Shown: positions 20,828 through 30,098 of the stretch, in pieces | How positions within the stretch are numbered: the first letter of the stretch is position 1 | Layout of the letters: every line of letters begins with the position of its first letter | Assembly: GCA_024180945.1 (NCBI GenBank) | Contig: JAKSGN010000041.1 | Span: 2,418,001-2,482,000 of the forward strand | Length of the DNA: 64,000 nucleotides | Direction: 5' to 3' | Source of the DNA: Macrophomina tecta | Taxonomy: Eukaryota > Ascomycota > Dothideomycetes > Botryosphaeriales > Botryosphaeriaceae | Notes under the pieces: model-generated | Databases searched by the model: none | What the model saw: only the letters and a program-made list of their open reading frames with translations | Told to the model about the DNA's origin: nothing | Translations under genes and position numbers: made by a program

Positions 20828-21916
20828 ATGCAGCGCATCTTTGGACGCGAAATTTCAGGCAATGCTAGGCAAAGGCATCAGCTTTCACATGATCAACGAG
20901 TTTCGGTTATTACACAATCGCAAGATGGTAAATCTGGGCGTCAAATTGCCCGTGAGACTCGCTTCTCAGAACACGCAATTAGGAGCTGCATCAACCACTA
21001 CAATACGACTGGCCAGATTGATCTAACACCTCGTACTGGCCGTCCCCCCAAAGTCAGCCTTCGCACGGAGCGCCAGATTATTCGTTTTGTTAACCGGTTC
21101 CCAAAACTTAAGCACAGCCAGGTGATTAAGCAACTCCAGTTATCTATCCATAAAGATACGCTCAGGCGTATTCTACGCAAGAACCATATTACCAAATGGC
21201 GTGCAAAGAATCGGCCTTGGATCTCTCAAGCGAATGCCCGCATTCGGTACCAATATGCAAAGAAATACCGGTATAAGAGCTGGAGATGGTGGATGAGGGT
21301 TACGTTCGGTGATGAGTGCTCAGTTGAGCAGGGCTCTGGCCACGCACCAAGCTGGGTTTTCCGTACGCCTGGCCAGCAAAAGTGGGACCAAAGCCGGCTT
21401 AATACACGGCCACTTGGCAAGAAGGCAAGATGTATGGTATGGGGTGGCTTTTCAGGCCAGCTAGGGGTGTCTGATTTACACGTTATGGAGCGTGATTTGG
21501 ACTCTCCTAGGCAAGGCTATACTGCCAAATCCTATATCAAAGTACTGGAGGAACAGGTGCCAAGAAACTACGACTATGGTATGTACTGGTTACAAGATGG
21601 TGCTGGTATTCATCGGGCGAACCGGGTGAAGAAATGGCTGCGTGATCACCAAATTAGGTGCATTACTCACCCCCCATATTCGCCTGATCTGAACCTCCAG
21701 GAATACCTTTGGTGGCCACTAAAGATGAAGCTTCAAGAGATTGCGCCATTTATTGAGCTTGAGAAGAATCCTGAGCGCGTGGAGGCATTACTAGCTGAGT
21801 GGTTACCTAGGGCATACGCATTGGTGGAAAAACCAAGCCTTAAAGCGCTTTGTAAAAGTATGCCACAACGGCTTGTAGATGTTATTCAAGCTGGTGGCTA
21901 TCAAACTCGCTGGTAG
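20828..21916 (+). CDS. Tc1-family transposase, DD34E
   Basis: 362-residue cut-and-paste transposase from the ATG at 20828. The N-terminal half has two helix-turn-helix units ('SGRQIARETRFSEHAIRSC' and 'HSQVIKQLQLSIHKDTLRRI') separated by the GRPPK hook, the paired-like DNA-binding layout of Tc1 proteins. The catalytic triad is visible: first Asp in FGDECSVEQG, second in WLQDGAGIHRA, and Glu in PPYSPDLNLQEYLW. Exactly 34 residues lie between the second Asp and the Glu, the DD34E spacing of Tc1. No stop or frameshift interrupts it. Fungal Tc1 proteins usually have 'PDLNPIE'; here it is PDLNLQE, but the Glu is kept. Confidence 0.93.
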   Translation: MQRIFGREISGNARQRHQLSHDQRVSVITQSQDGKSGRQIARETRFSEHAIRSCINHYNTTGQIDLTPRTGRPPKVSLRTERQIIRFVNRFPKLKHSQVIKQLQLSIHKDTLRRILRKNHITKWRAKNRPWISQANARIRYQYAKKYRYKSWRWWMRVTFGDECSVEQGSGHAPSWVFRTPGQQKWDQSRLNTRPLGKKARCMVWGGFSGQLGVSDLHVMERDLDSPRQGYTAKSYIKVLEEQVPRNYDYGMYWLQDGAGIHRANRVKKWLRDHQIRCITHPPYSPDLNLQEYLWWPLKMKLQEIAPFIELEKNPERVEALLAEWLPRAYALVEKPSLKALCKSMPQRLVDVIQAGGYQTRW

Positions 21917-22020
21917 CCTAGCTTTATAAAGAATCAACTCTTACTGCATTTGAGCAACTCCTTGTTGAATAATACGACTCCAAAGTATTGGTGTTGGTGG
22001 CAGGATAATTAGCGCCTTGG

Positions 22021-22050
22021 CCGTGCGCCCTGACTTTTGCACGGGTGCGG
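22021..22050 (-). repeat. right terminal inverted repeat of Tc1/mariner element
   Basis: 30 bases, exact inverted copy of 20740-20769, followed by the TA duplication at 22051-22052. Confidence 0.95.
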
Positions 22051-22052
22051 TA

Positions 22053-22475
22053 GACATTTGCATGCGGCATACTGGCCCAAGAACGGTGACGTCGGCTAGG
22101 AGATGGTTGACGTCCACGCAGGTAGTGTGCCTTGGCTGCGCGGCTATAGGTGGGCTCTTCTCCAGTCTCGGCATTTTGAGCCCGTTTAGGCAGAGTGCGC
22201 TGCACCCGAAGTTTCGAACGGTGGACGCTGGTGCCAGAAGTTGCCATTCCACCAATCAGATGAAACATAGGTAGATGTTTCATGGCCTCGCCAAGCACCC
22301 ATCCATGCACTCTACTATAAACATACGCGCGTGTCCGGGGGCCCTTTAATTTTGCCGTGGCTCGTGGCGGAAGCCCTTATTGTATAAGAGTGCACAAATG
22401 TCGCGCATCCACTCGGTTTAGCTCGGGTTGCTTGTAGGGTTGGTTGTATATAGCAGTGTTGTAAAAACCGGCATC
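22053..22475. other. intergenic, promoter of CE16 gene
   Basis: Right flank of the transposon and upstream region of the esterase. TATA-like words occur at 22315-22322 and 22446-22452. No gene recognised. Confidence 0.5.
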
Positions 22476-23480
22476 ATGAAGTCTTTCGCTCAAGCTCTGC
22501 CGCTGGCGGCCACTCTTTTCCTCTCCAGCACCACGCGCGTCGCTGCGCAGGCCAATGACGCCAAGTACCTGCTGGTCTTGTAAAGCTCACCATTCCGTAC
22601 CCAGCCTACACCCCAGCACATATGGCTAACTACCGAAAACCACAACAGCGGCGACTCCTACTCCACCGTCGGCTTCTGGCCCGGCGGCGACAAGCCCTCG
22701 GCCAACAGTCCCCTCGGCAACCCGGCGCTGCCGGGCAGCACGACGAGCGGCGGGCTCAACTGGGTCGGCCAGGTGACGTCGAAGCTGAACACATCCCTCA
22801 CCCTGACCTACGACTTCGCCGTCTCGGGCGCGACGACGGACAAGGACATCGTCGACAGCTACGCGAGCGCGTGCGTCGACGACCAGGTCGACCAGTACGA
22901 CCAATATGTCAATGGCTCCGTGCCGAACACCGCCGACGCGCTCGTCGTCTTCTGGACCGGCATCAACGACGTCGGCGAGTCGTTCTGGGACGGCGTGGCG
23001 GCGCCCATCGAGAAGGTCATGGACCGCTACTTCGAGCTGCTCGAGCGCCTGTTCGACGAGGGCTTGAAGAAGTTCGTGCTGTTTACCGTGCCGCGTACGT
23101 CTTTCCCCGCCGAGACATGGGAAAAGGGAAAGGGAGACACGCTAACGCCCTCTCCAGCATTCGATAAAGCCCCCGCCTTCACCAACCAAGATGAGACCAA
23201 GCTCAAGCAGCTGCGTAGTGACATCGCCGCGTACAACGCCGCGCTCGAGACGCGCCTGACCGCCTTCAAGGCCGCCAACAGCGGCGCCACGGGGCAGGTC
23301 TTCAACACCACCCCGACGTTCAACAGCGTCATCAGCGACCCCTCCAGCATCGGCGCCAAGGACGCCACATGCCAGAGCAGCGATGGCACCTGCATCTGGA
23401 CGGATACATACCACCCCGCCGTGGCGGTGCACGAGTTGCTTGCCAAGGCCTTCGTCAAGGCGACGGGTGACTTGTTCTAA
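22476..23480 (+). CDS. secreted GDSL esterase, carbohydrate esterase family 16
   Basis: 290-residue secreted acetylesterase in three exons (22476-22579, 22649-23094, 23158-23480). A signal peptide is clear (MKSFAQALPLAATLFLSS... cleaved near Ala24). The nucleophile block is LLVFGDSYSTVG with Ser38, reconstructed across the first intron; the oxyanion blocks are SGATT and 'WTGINDVG', and the acid/base pair is DTYHP (Asp266, His269). CE16 enzymes remove acetyl groups from xylo-oligosaccharides and related side chains of plant wall polymers. The gene ends 278 bases from the 3' end of the GH55 glucanase gene, which faces it, so two wall-acting enzymes sit tail to tail. Confidence 0.92.
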
Positions 23481-23569
23481 GGTGCTTTGCGTAATAGTGC
23501 TGGGTGATTTGGGGGTGAATAGAGTTGGGCAGTTTTATCTTCGAATTGAACATATTTGATCTATTTGAC

Positions 23570-23688
23570 GAAAAAAAAAAAAAAAAGAAATGAAGCTGAC
23601 AGGCCATCGGTGCTCTCTGAGGAGCATGCCATCCTCCATCAAGCGATTGTAGTATCTATATATATAAAGAGAGAGAGAGAGAAAAGGG
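23570..23688. repeat. low-complexity A-run and TA/GA microsatellite
   Basis: A run of about 16 A residues near 23571-23586, then alternating TA followed by a GA run near 23656-23682, in the shared 3' region of the CE16 and GH55 genes. Confidence 0.7.
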
Positions 23689-23758
23689 GAAATATGTACT
23701 TCAGAGAAGGGAAATCACCTACGGCAGCCGATACCCCTGACTGGTCACACCAGCCTTT

Positions 23759-26373
23759 TCAAGTGTTGAACAGGTATGCGGCAATGACACCGCCCCATCC
23801 ACCACCGTTATCCGCCCTCGTCGCCACCGCCGCGCCGCCATCGCTGATGATCATGCGCTCGACGGCCTTGACGTTCGTGCCGTACAAATACGTGTGCGTT
23901 GCGCCCTGGATCTCGATGGCATTCTTCTGGCAGTTGTCGCCCGAGCAATCTTTATTCACGCCGCCGTTGAAGAAGACCCACACGCAACCGCCGTACAAGT
24001 ACAGGTTACTGCTCCCGGAGTTGATGCGCTCGAACCACGCCATGCCGCAGTACGGGTCACCATTGCAGTCGGCAAACTGCGGGTCTGAGGCGATGAGGTT
24101 GTCGCTCCAAGGCGCGGGGGCGGCGGCGTAGCCGTTCGGGCCCTGCCAATATGGCGTCTCGGACTGCTGCATGGCAGTGTAGACATTCTTTGCGTTCCAG
24201 AAGTTGTACTCGTACAGGGTGCAGTGCTCCATGCCGGTGCCGACGAGCCAGGTGGCCTTGGTAGCTTCGATCAGGGCGCCTCGGCCGACGGCGATGACCT
24301 GGCCGTTGGTGCCGTCGAGGTCATGGTCCGCGACCCAGCCCCACATGTTCTCGATATAGGCCGAGGATGAAGCTGTCAGGTGCAGCAGGCCCCATGCGGC
24401 CTTGCACTGCGCGGGTGAGCCGCCGCAGTTGGTCTGGACTTTAGAGCCCTTCGCGCCGCCAACGCGGAAGTGCGAGTTCCACAGGCCGACATCGCCGGGC
24501 GAAGCGCCAGCCATGTTAACTTCGAGGAGCTTGCAGCCTTGCAGCACGTCTGCGACGGTGAAGAGCATGTCGCTGATCTGTGCTACACCGACGTCGCCGC
24601 TGTTGCCGATCTTGACCATGGCGCGGGGGGAATTGGGGTTGTAGAAGTTGCTGCCCGTAGCGGAGATGGCGGAGGCGTAGGCGTCGCCGAAGATGCGGGT
24701 GCCCGGGGGTATGTTGATGGTGTCGGTCACGATGTAGGTACCGGCGGGCCAGTAAATGATGGAGCAGCCGGCATACTGGGCAAGGATGGCGTTGATGTTC
24801 TTCGTGTCATCGGTTACACCGTCACCGTAGACCGGAAGGCCGGATACGGATTTGATGTTGATGAACTTGCTGGACGAGTACTCCTTGTAGGTGGGCGGAG
24901 CAATGGCGGCGTAGTTGTTGCCCGAGAGAAGAGAAGCGGAGCGGGGAGTCGTGCCCTTCTGCCCGTTGGGAATCCAGGCGTGTGCGCCGCTGCCGGGAGT
25001 GGGGTAGGCATTTCCACGGTACCAAGTATCATCCACATTGCCGGTAAGGAGAGTCTGGCCATTCATGTAGACGGTGGTGCCGGAGTGCTTGATGTTCTCG
25101 AGGACAATGCCGTTGGGCTGGTATGTGTTGCCAGAGGAAATAAAGTTGCCGATGCTGCTCGTGGTGGAGTCGATGACAACCAGGGAGCCGCCGATACCGC
25201 TGGCCTCGATACCGGTTCCGAGATTCTGGAAAGTGCTGCTCGTGACGACCACATCGTTTGCAGACAGTTGCATGCCAGTGGTGCAGCCGTTGAACTTAAT
25301 GCCCTTGAAGACCCACTGCTGACCGCTCGCCCAAATACCAACCTTGCCGCCGTTGAAAGTAAGATCATTGATTATGATGTTGCTGTTGTATCCCTGATCG
25401 CCAGACCACTCGCCGGTCCTCATGCCAATATGGCCAGTGGAGTAGTTTGGCATTTGGAAGACAACATTGGTGATTTGTGTGGCCTGGCTCACGGTCCAGT
25501 CGAGCAGGGTGATGCCGGTAGAGGGGGCAATTGCGGTCGAATCAATGACGACGTTCTTGAGACCAATGTAGAAGTTAATGGTACCACCGTTCAGGTACTG
25601 CCTAGGGTCCTTGCCGTAGATGATGTGGTCACCAGAGAATCCAGAAGAAGCCTTGAGGACGGGAGGGTTGACTGCATCGCCAACGATGACAGTGCCGATG
25701 TAGAGCTGCAGCGGCTTGTCCAAGAGATAGGTACCACTGGGAAGGTAGATAATAGCAGGCTGTCCAGTTGTGCCGTACCCGTTGTTGGCCTGGTTACGGC
25801 CATTCCCGTTGGCGGGACCACCTGACTCAGTCAGCGGGTCTGGCTCTAAAACAAGAACAATCGAAGCTTACGGTTAATGGCATTCTGAATGGTTGTTGTA
25901 GCAGAGCTTTTCCCCGTGTTGTCCGCCCCGAAGTCGGTGACCACGTTGCGGAAAGTGCTGTAGTCGCCTTGATCGGCATTCAGAAACGACGACTTGCCAT
26001 TGTGAGTGACTGCCCCCAGCCAGTAGGAGCTGGGGTTGTCGGCAGTCAGAGGGCTGCAGGCAGCTTGGGCAAGGAGAACCTTGGGCTTGGTGACATTGGA
26101 AGCAGGGGTATTCACCGAGACCCAGGGTTCCTTGGTCTCATTAAACTTAGTGTATGGAATGCCCCTGTCGTTGCATGAGTGCGGGCGCTGAGACATGTGC
26201 AATGAGTGGACGTACGTTGGGTGTGGAGAATAATCCAGCGAAGGGTAAACGTTGTCGAAGCAGTGGGCAGATGCTTCCGCAGCATCCGCTCCGGTCGAAT
26301 TGGTACCATTCGTGGGGGCAGCGGCCGACAGGCCGAGGGCCAGGGCCAGGGAGAGCAGAGGAAAAGACCGCAT
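23759..26373 (-). CDS. secreted exo-beta-1,3-glucanase, glycoside hydrolase family 55
   Basis: 837-residue protein with exons 26373-26216, 26164-25872 and 25821-23759. Signal peptide MRSFPLLSLALALGLSAAAP. Two right-handed beta-helix (pectate-lyase-like) halves are typical of GH55: the first begins at FRNVVTDFGADNTG and carries 'GGPANGNGRNQANNGYGTTG' across the second splice; the second begins at 'YGDGVTDDTKNINAIL'. Conserved GH55 segments MEHCTLYEYNFWNAKNVY, 'TPYWQGPNG' and 'CNGDPYCGMAWF' are present. It hydrolyses laminarin-type 1,3-glucans at non-reducing ends, outside the cell. Intron 1 is 51 bases and has no stop, so retention would add 17 residues; the splice sites (GTACGT, CGACAG) are good and removal is preferred. 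Confidence 0.93.
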
Positions 26374-27724
26374 GGCCGGGAAGGGAAAGGCAAGAACAAG
26401 GTGAAGGAAGGGAAGGCAGCTTCGAAGCCGGCGAGGTTGTGTCGTGCTGGTTGTTGAAACATGCAGGCGACCAAACATTTTATATCTGGGCTGGCGATGA
26501 TGCAGGCCAAAGTTCACAGGCGCGCGCCCTGATCATCTCCGTGCCAGTGTGTGGCGGCAAATCGCCCGAGAGGGTGTCAGTTGAGTAGGCAGTGGGTGTG
26601 CGGGTATCTGGATCTGTGCTGGCTGCATGGCATGCAGAGAACCAGGGACCAGGTCCGGGTCAGATCAGCGCACGAAAAGGGCAAGGGGGCATGGTTGGCC
26701 TGGTCGTTGCGGGTAGTACAGGGCTTCGGCGGTGCTTTGGTCAGCACTATGGTCTCACGTACCTGCCAGATGCAGGCAACGACAGCGGGCTCAAAGGAAA
26801 AGAACTGAAATGATAGGGACTGGGACTGGGCATGCGGCCCAGCGAAGGGCAATAGACAGGCAGCGACCACGGCCGAGCGTGGCACGCCGGGCGGGGGCTG
26901 CTTGGGCCATTTCGCAGGCGCCGGGCTGCTTGTAGCTAGCGATCATTTGGAGGAGGGGCTAGAGTCACACGGGTTGCCAGAAGGGGCAACCACAGAGACG
27001 TGATCTGCAGGCGTGCTTGTCGGGCGTTCCTGGCTAAGAAGGGAAGGTGAGCTTGGAAGATTGCTTGGGTGAGTTAAGTCGGGGACGGTCGTGCTTGGGC
27101 GGGCACAGGCTGGCGCAACGGCCGCGTCTGGTTGGGCCGGGGTGCCCCTGTGGCTTGCCGGTGGCGGTGAGAAAGGGCGCGCGTGCCCCGGCCGTCTCGG
27201 GCGGGGCGGGAGGAAGCGAGTCAAAGGCACGGCGAGGGCGTGGTGAACGAAGGGGCATCGGGCGGCAGCTGGACTGTTGGTGGCGGGCAGGGCGAGAGGA
27301 GATGGATTGGTGGGAGGGCGCAGGAAAGGGCCCGGGCCGAGGTCGCAGCCGAGCAGCGACGCTTTCTCCTCGCTGCAACTCTATCTTTAGCTGCTTATCC
27401 ACCACCTCTATCTTGACCGTCGCTGCCGCCCTTCCTCATCTCGCGTCCACGTGCTCCCCCCTCCACCCGCCTGTCATCAATTCTCCATCTCCACCGTGTC
27501 CGCGCCCGTTTCCCAGATCGTACCTGGCAGCCGCATCCTCCCGCGCCAGCTGAGGACTGAGTAAGCCTTGGTCAACACCGCGCTATTGGCAGCCTCGTCA
27601 ACCTCTGCATCTGCCTGAATACGCCCGGTCCGTCAGCATTTAGCCCCGCCCAAAACCACGCTTTGCCCGCCGCCATCGCACCACCGGCCGCTGTCTCGTC
27701 GCGCCTGCGCCGCACAGGCCAGCC
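26374..27724. other. GC-rich intergenic region between GH55 and cupin genes
   Basis: Divergent upstream region, 1.35 kb. Open frames on both strands (for example 27047-27553 plus) are rich in Arg, Gly and Pro with no domain. Pyrimidine-rich leader from 27410 toward the cupin start. Nothing else recognised. Confidence 0.55.
26477..26488 (-). promoter_or_regulatory. possible TATA box of GH55 gene
   Basis: Minus-strand GATATAAAATG about 105 bases upstream of the ATG at 26373. Position fits a core promoter; not proven. Confidence 0.35.
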
Positions 27725-28387
27725 ATGCTTTCCTTCCTCGTCAACCATGTGCCCCGCTCCAACACGGCCTCGCAAAATCCCGTCGTGCTGAGCAGCCCGG
27801 CCGCGGGTGCCAGCCCTGTCACCATGCAATTCTATGCTCCGACAGCTGCTCGCAGGGTCATGCGCATGACGCTGCCCGCCGGGCCCGGCCTGGCTCTCCC
27901 GCCATTGCACTGGCACCGCTACCAGACCGAGATCTTCGACGTCATCCGCGGTCGCATGCTCGCTGTCTGCGAGGCCATCCCCTCTGGCCAGGCCATCATC
28001 GCGCCGGGCCAGAGCGTCACCATCCCCGCCGGCGCCATCCACCGCTTCGAGAATGCCTCGGACCCGGGGCCCAACGGCGAGGAGCTGGTCCTCGACCTCT
28101 CCATGGATCCGAAGAAGGCAGTCGGTGATGAGATTTTCTTCCGCCATTTCTACGGCTACCTAGACGATTGCGGCAAGCATGGGCGGTCGCCCAATTTCTT
28201 CCAGCTGATGACTTTTCTGTGGGAGGCAGATACCATCATGGTGCTGCCCGTGGTGCCGCGCTTCGTGAGCATTGGGTTTGCATGGTTCACGGGCAAGGTC
28301 ATTGGTCAATGGGTGCTGGGCCTTAGCCATCTCTACCCAGAATACTACCGCGAGGAAGCTGCTACTGCTGCCAGCGAGCCCCAGTGA
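27725..28387 (+). CDS. RmlC-like cupin-domain protein
   Basis: Intronless 220-residue protein. A single conserved cupin barrel spans about residues 30-130: motif 1 is 'PPLHWHRYQTEIFDVIRGRM' (His-x-His, Glu, Gly) and motif 2 is 'IPAGAIHRFENA' (Pro-Ala-Gly, His), so the four metal ligands of a cupin are present. Residues 155-195 form a hydrophobic helical tail ('FFQLMTFLWEADTIMVLPVV'), which may anchor or bury against the barrel. Family members in fungi have varied or unknown roles, some next to secondary-metabolite genes; none is nearby here. Function unknown. The first 25 residues are poorly conserved in type and the start is the first ATG after a pyrimidine-rich leader. Confidence 0.8.
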   Translation: MLSFLVNHVPRSNTASQNPVVLSSPAAGASPVTMQFYAPTAARRVMRMTLPAGPGLALPPLHWHRYQTEIFDVIRGRMLAVCEAIPSGQAIIAPGQSVTIPAGAIHRFENASDPGPNGEELVLDLSMDPKKAVGDEIFFRHFYGYLDDCGKHGRSPNFFQLMTFLWEADTIMVLPVVPRFVSIGFAWFTGKVIGQWVLGLSHLYPEYYREEAATAASEPQ

Positions 28388-28830
28388 TGCCATTTCTGGC
28401 TGCTACGAATTTCCTTCCTCTGTAGGTGTCTTCGGTTCTTGAGATATGCTGAGCTCTCTTCTCGAGATATTGCTTGTGCGAAAGTCCGTAATGGGCAGAG
28501 TTGCAATCCTGTCTACTGCGGAATTGTTCATGTCTTTCGGAAAACTTTGCGGACCTAGGCGGGTGGCCACTCGAACAGGGCAGCCATCCGACGGAAAGGG
28601 CAGCTGGTAGTGATGGCCAATCTGCGATTGCTAGCTTCCGATCTGCCTACCAATCGCTCGTATAAACAAGCATCGCTTCATATCCCGCCGCACTGTAAAC
28701 ATGCTTGGCGCTCATTGAGCACTCACATATTTCAAGAGCTTAAGTATTAGTCAAGATACAGTTGAGCCGCCCTCACTAAAAGCCTTGGCGACCCAACTCA
28801 AACCCTTGCGTTCTTTTAAATGTATAAAGC

Positions 28831-29030
28831 TGTTACGACCCGGGGGTGAGGAAGGAGCGACACAGCAGCTTAGACAACGACCGGAGGATCTTGCGAGGAC
28901 CGCTGGCCAGACGTACCCGGAAGGATGAATAAACACAAACCATGTCGCCAAGGCCATTACTGAGAACGGCCCAAGTGTAGTCTCCTAAGTGTAGTCTCTT
29001 TATTAGTGAACAATCCCGACGAGATGACAA
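28831..29030 (+). repeat. possible solo-LTR fragment
   Basis: Begins TGTTACGACCCGGG, a start typical of Ty3/gypsy LTRs in filamentous fungi, and continues with moderately GC-rich non-coding sequence including a 14-base tandem pair (AAGTGTAGTCTC at 28973 and 28987). No matching ...CA end, target duplication or internal domain is visible. Weak, memory-based call. Confidence 0.25.
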
Positions 29031-29121
29031 AGACTAAATGTCCCCAAGCATTATCAGCATAGGATATTCTGGCACATGCCTCTCTTTACGACGGAGGAAA
29101 CCTTAGCACTACAGAGATGCG

Positions 29122-29133
29122 CATATATAAATG
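29122..29133 (+). promoter_or_regulatory. possible TATA box of GST gene
   Basis: ATATATAAATGA about 80 bases before the ATG at 29210. Confidence 0.35.
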
Positions 29134-29209
29134 AGTAGCATGCCTGCGTATGCTGGCTTCATCGAGCCCGTCAAATATCCCTTCGAAGCACAAGTTCTCA
29201 GCCATCAAC

Positions 29210-29968
29210 ATGACTGTCATCGTCCATCATCTCCAGCGCTCCCAGTCTGAGCCCATAGTCTGGCTCTGTGAGGAGCTCGGCCTGCAATACGAATTGAAAA
29301 TGTACAGGAGAAAGCAGAAGAGGGAAGGCCTTGGTGCTCCGCCCGAGCTCAAGGCGCTGTGAGTCTCTCTCCATTCCCGCATCCCTTATACTTCTACGGA
29401 ATCCTGTCATTCACTGCTCACAGCCGCCCGTGCGGTACCCGCCCCCGTCATCCAAGACGCCAGCATCACCCTTGCCGAGACCGGTGCCATCATCGAATAC
29501 CTGCTGGCCAGGTACGGAAACGGCCAGCTCTGTGTGCAACCCGACGCGCCAAACTTCACTTCCTGCATCTTCTGGTACCACAGGGCCATCGGATCTCTCC
29601 AGCTGGCCACCAAGTTGCCAACCTCCCTGCGGAAGGCTGACGTCCAGTGGGGCTCCCCTCAAATGCAAGAAGCCATTGACAGCATAGCTTCCGCGCTGCA
29701 TCTGATGGACGCGCGGTTGAAGAAGGCGCCATTTTTGGCTGGTGACGAAATCACGGCTGCGGACATTTATGCCGTGTTCAGTGTCACGACTCTGCGTCTG
29801 TTTGTACCCTTTGCGCTAACGGGGTATGATGGGCTCTTGGGCTGGCTCAAGAGGGCTTCCGAGAGGCCGGCATACAAGGCGATGGTTGGGAAGGCGGAGA
29901 CTGGGGAGGATAGGGGAGAGTTTCCGACGCTGTGTGTGGAAGCTCCTCGTCACATAACCACCTTTTAA
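29210..29968 (+). CDS. glutathione S-transferase with a one-base frameshift
   Basis: Cytosolic GST. Exon 1 (29210-29358) gives MTVIVHHLQRSQSEPIVWLC..., the thioredoxin-like N-terminal domain; exon 2 (29424-29968) carries 'PVIQDASITLAETGAIIEYL' and the helical C-terminal domain ('FLAGDEITAADIYAVFSVTT'). The intron has a perfect GTGAGT donor and CACAG acceptor. Splicing there yields 'ELKALRPCGT', which fits the usual ALHPxGTAPVIQD, but the frame is then lost: a C too many in the run at 29438-29440 puts the rest one base out. The downstream 170 codons are open and well conserved. Either a sequencing indel in a C run, or a very recent loss of function. A weak alternative donor at 29334 would restore frame but delete the PPELKALHP segment. 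Confidence 0.75.
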
Positions 29969-30098
29969 GCGGGGTGATATGGAGGTCTCTCTGCTGCGAT
30001 AAGGTTCTTTCGGAAACATCAGATCTCGTTTTGCAAGAGCTTTAAGAAAGCTTAACGATCAAAACATACTCCATACAAACTCCATTGGCAAAGACCTT

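Larger units (their letters stand above)
20738..22052 (+). mobile_element. Tc1/mariner-type DNA transposon, apparently intact
   Basis: Element of 1311 bases (20740-22050) bounded by a perfect 30-base terminal inverted repeat and flanked by a TA dinucleotide on each side (20738-20739 and 22051-22052), the target duplication expected for Tc1/mariner. It contains a single long transposase gene on the plus strand. The perfect repeats and unbroken transposase point to a young insertion. It sits in a gene-poor gap, 424 bases upstream of the CE16 esterase gene. Confidence 0.92.
28388..29209. other. intergenic, with possible LTR remnant
   Basis: 3' region of the cupin gene, then a possible retrotransposon LTR fragment (listed separately), then the GST promoter. 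No gene recognised. Confidence 0.5.

Noticed and set aside
24470..25825. 451-codon plus-strand open frame
   Set aside because: Antisense to the GH55 glucanase; no domain, biased to Val, Gly, Ala and Asp.
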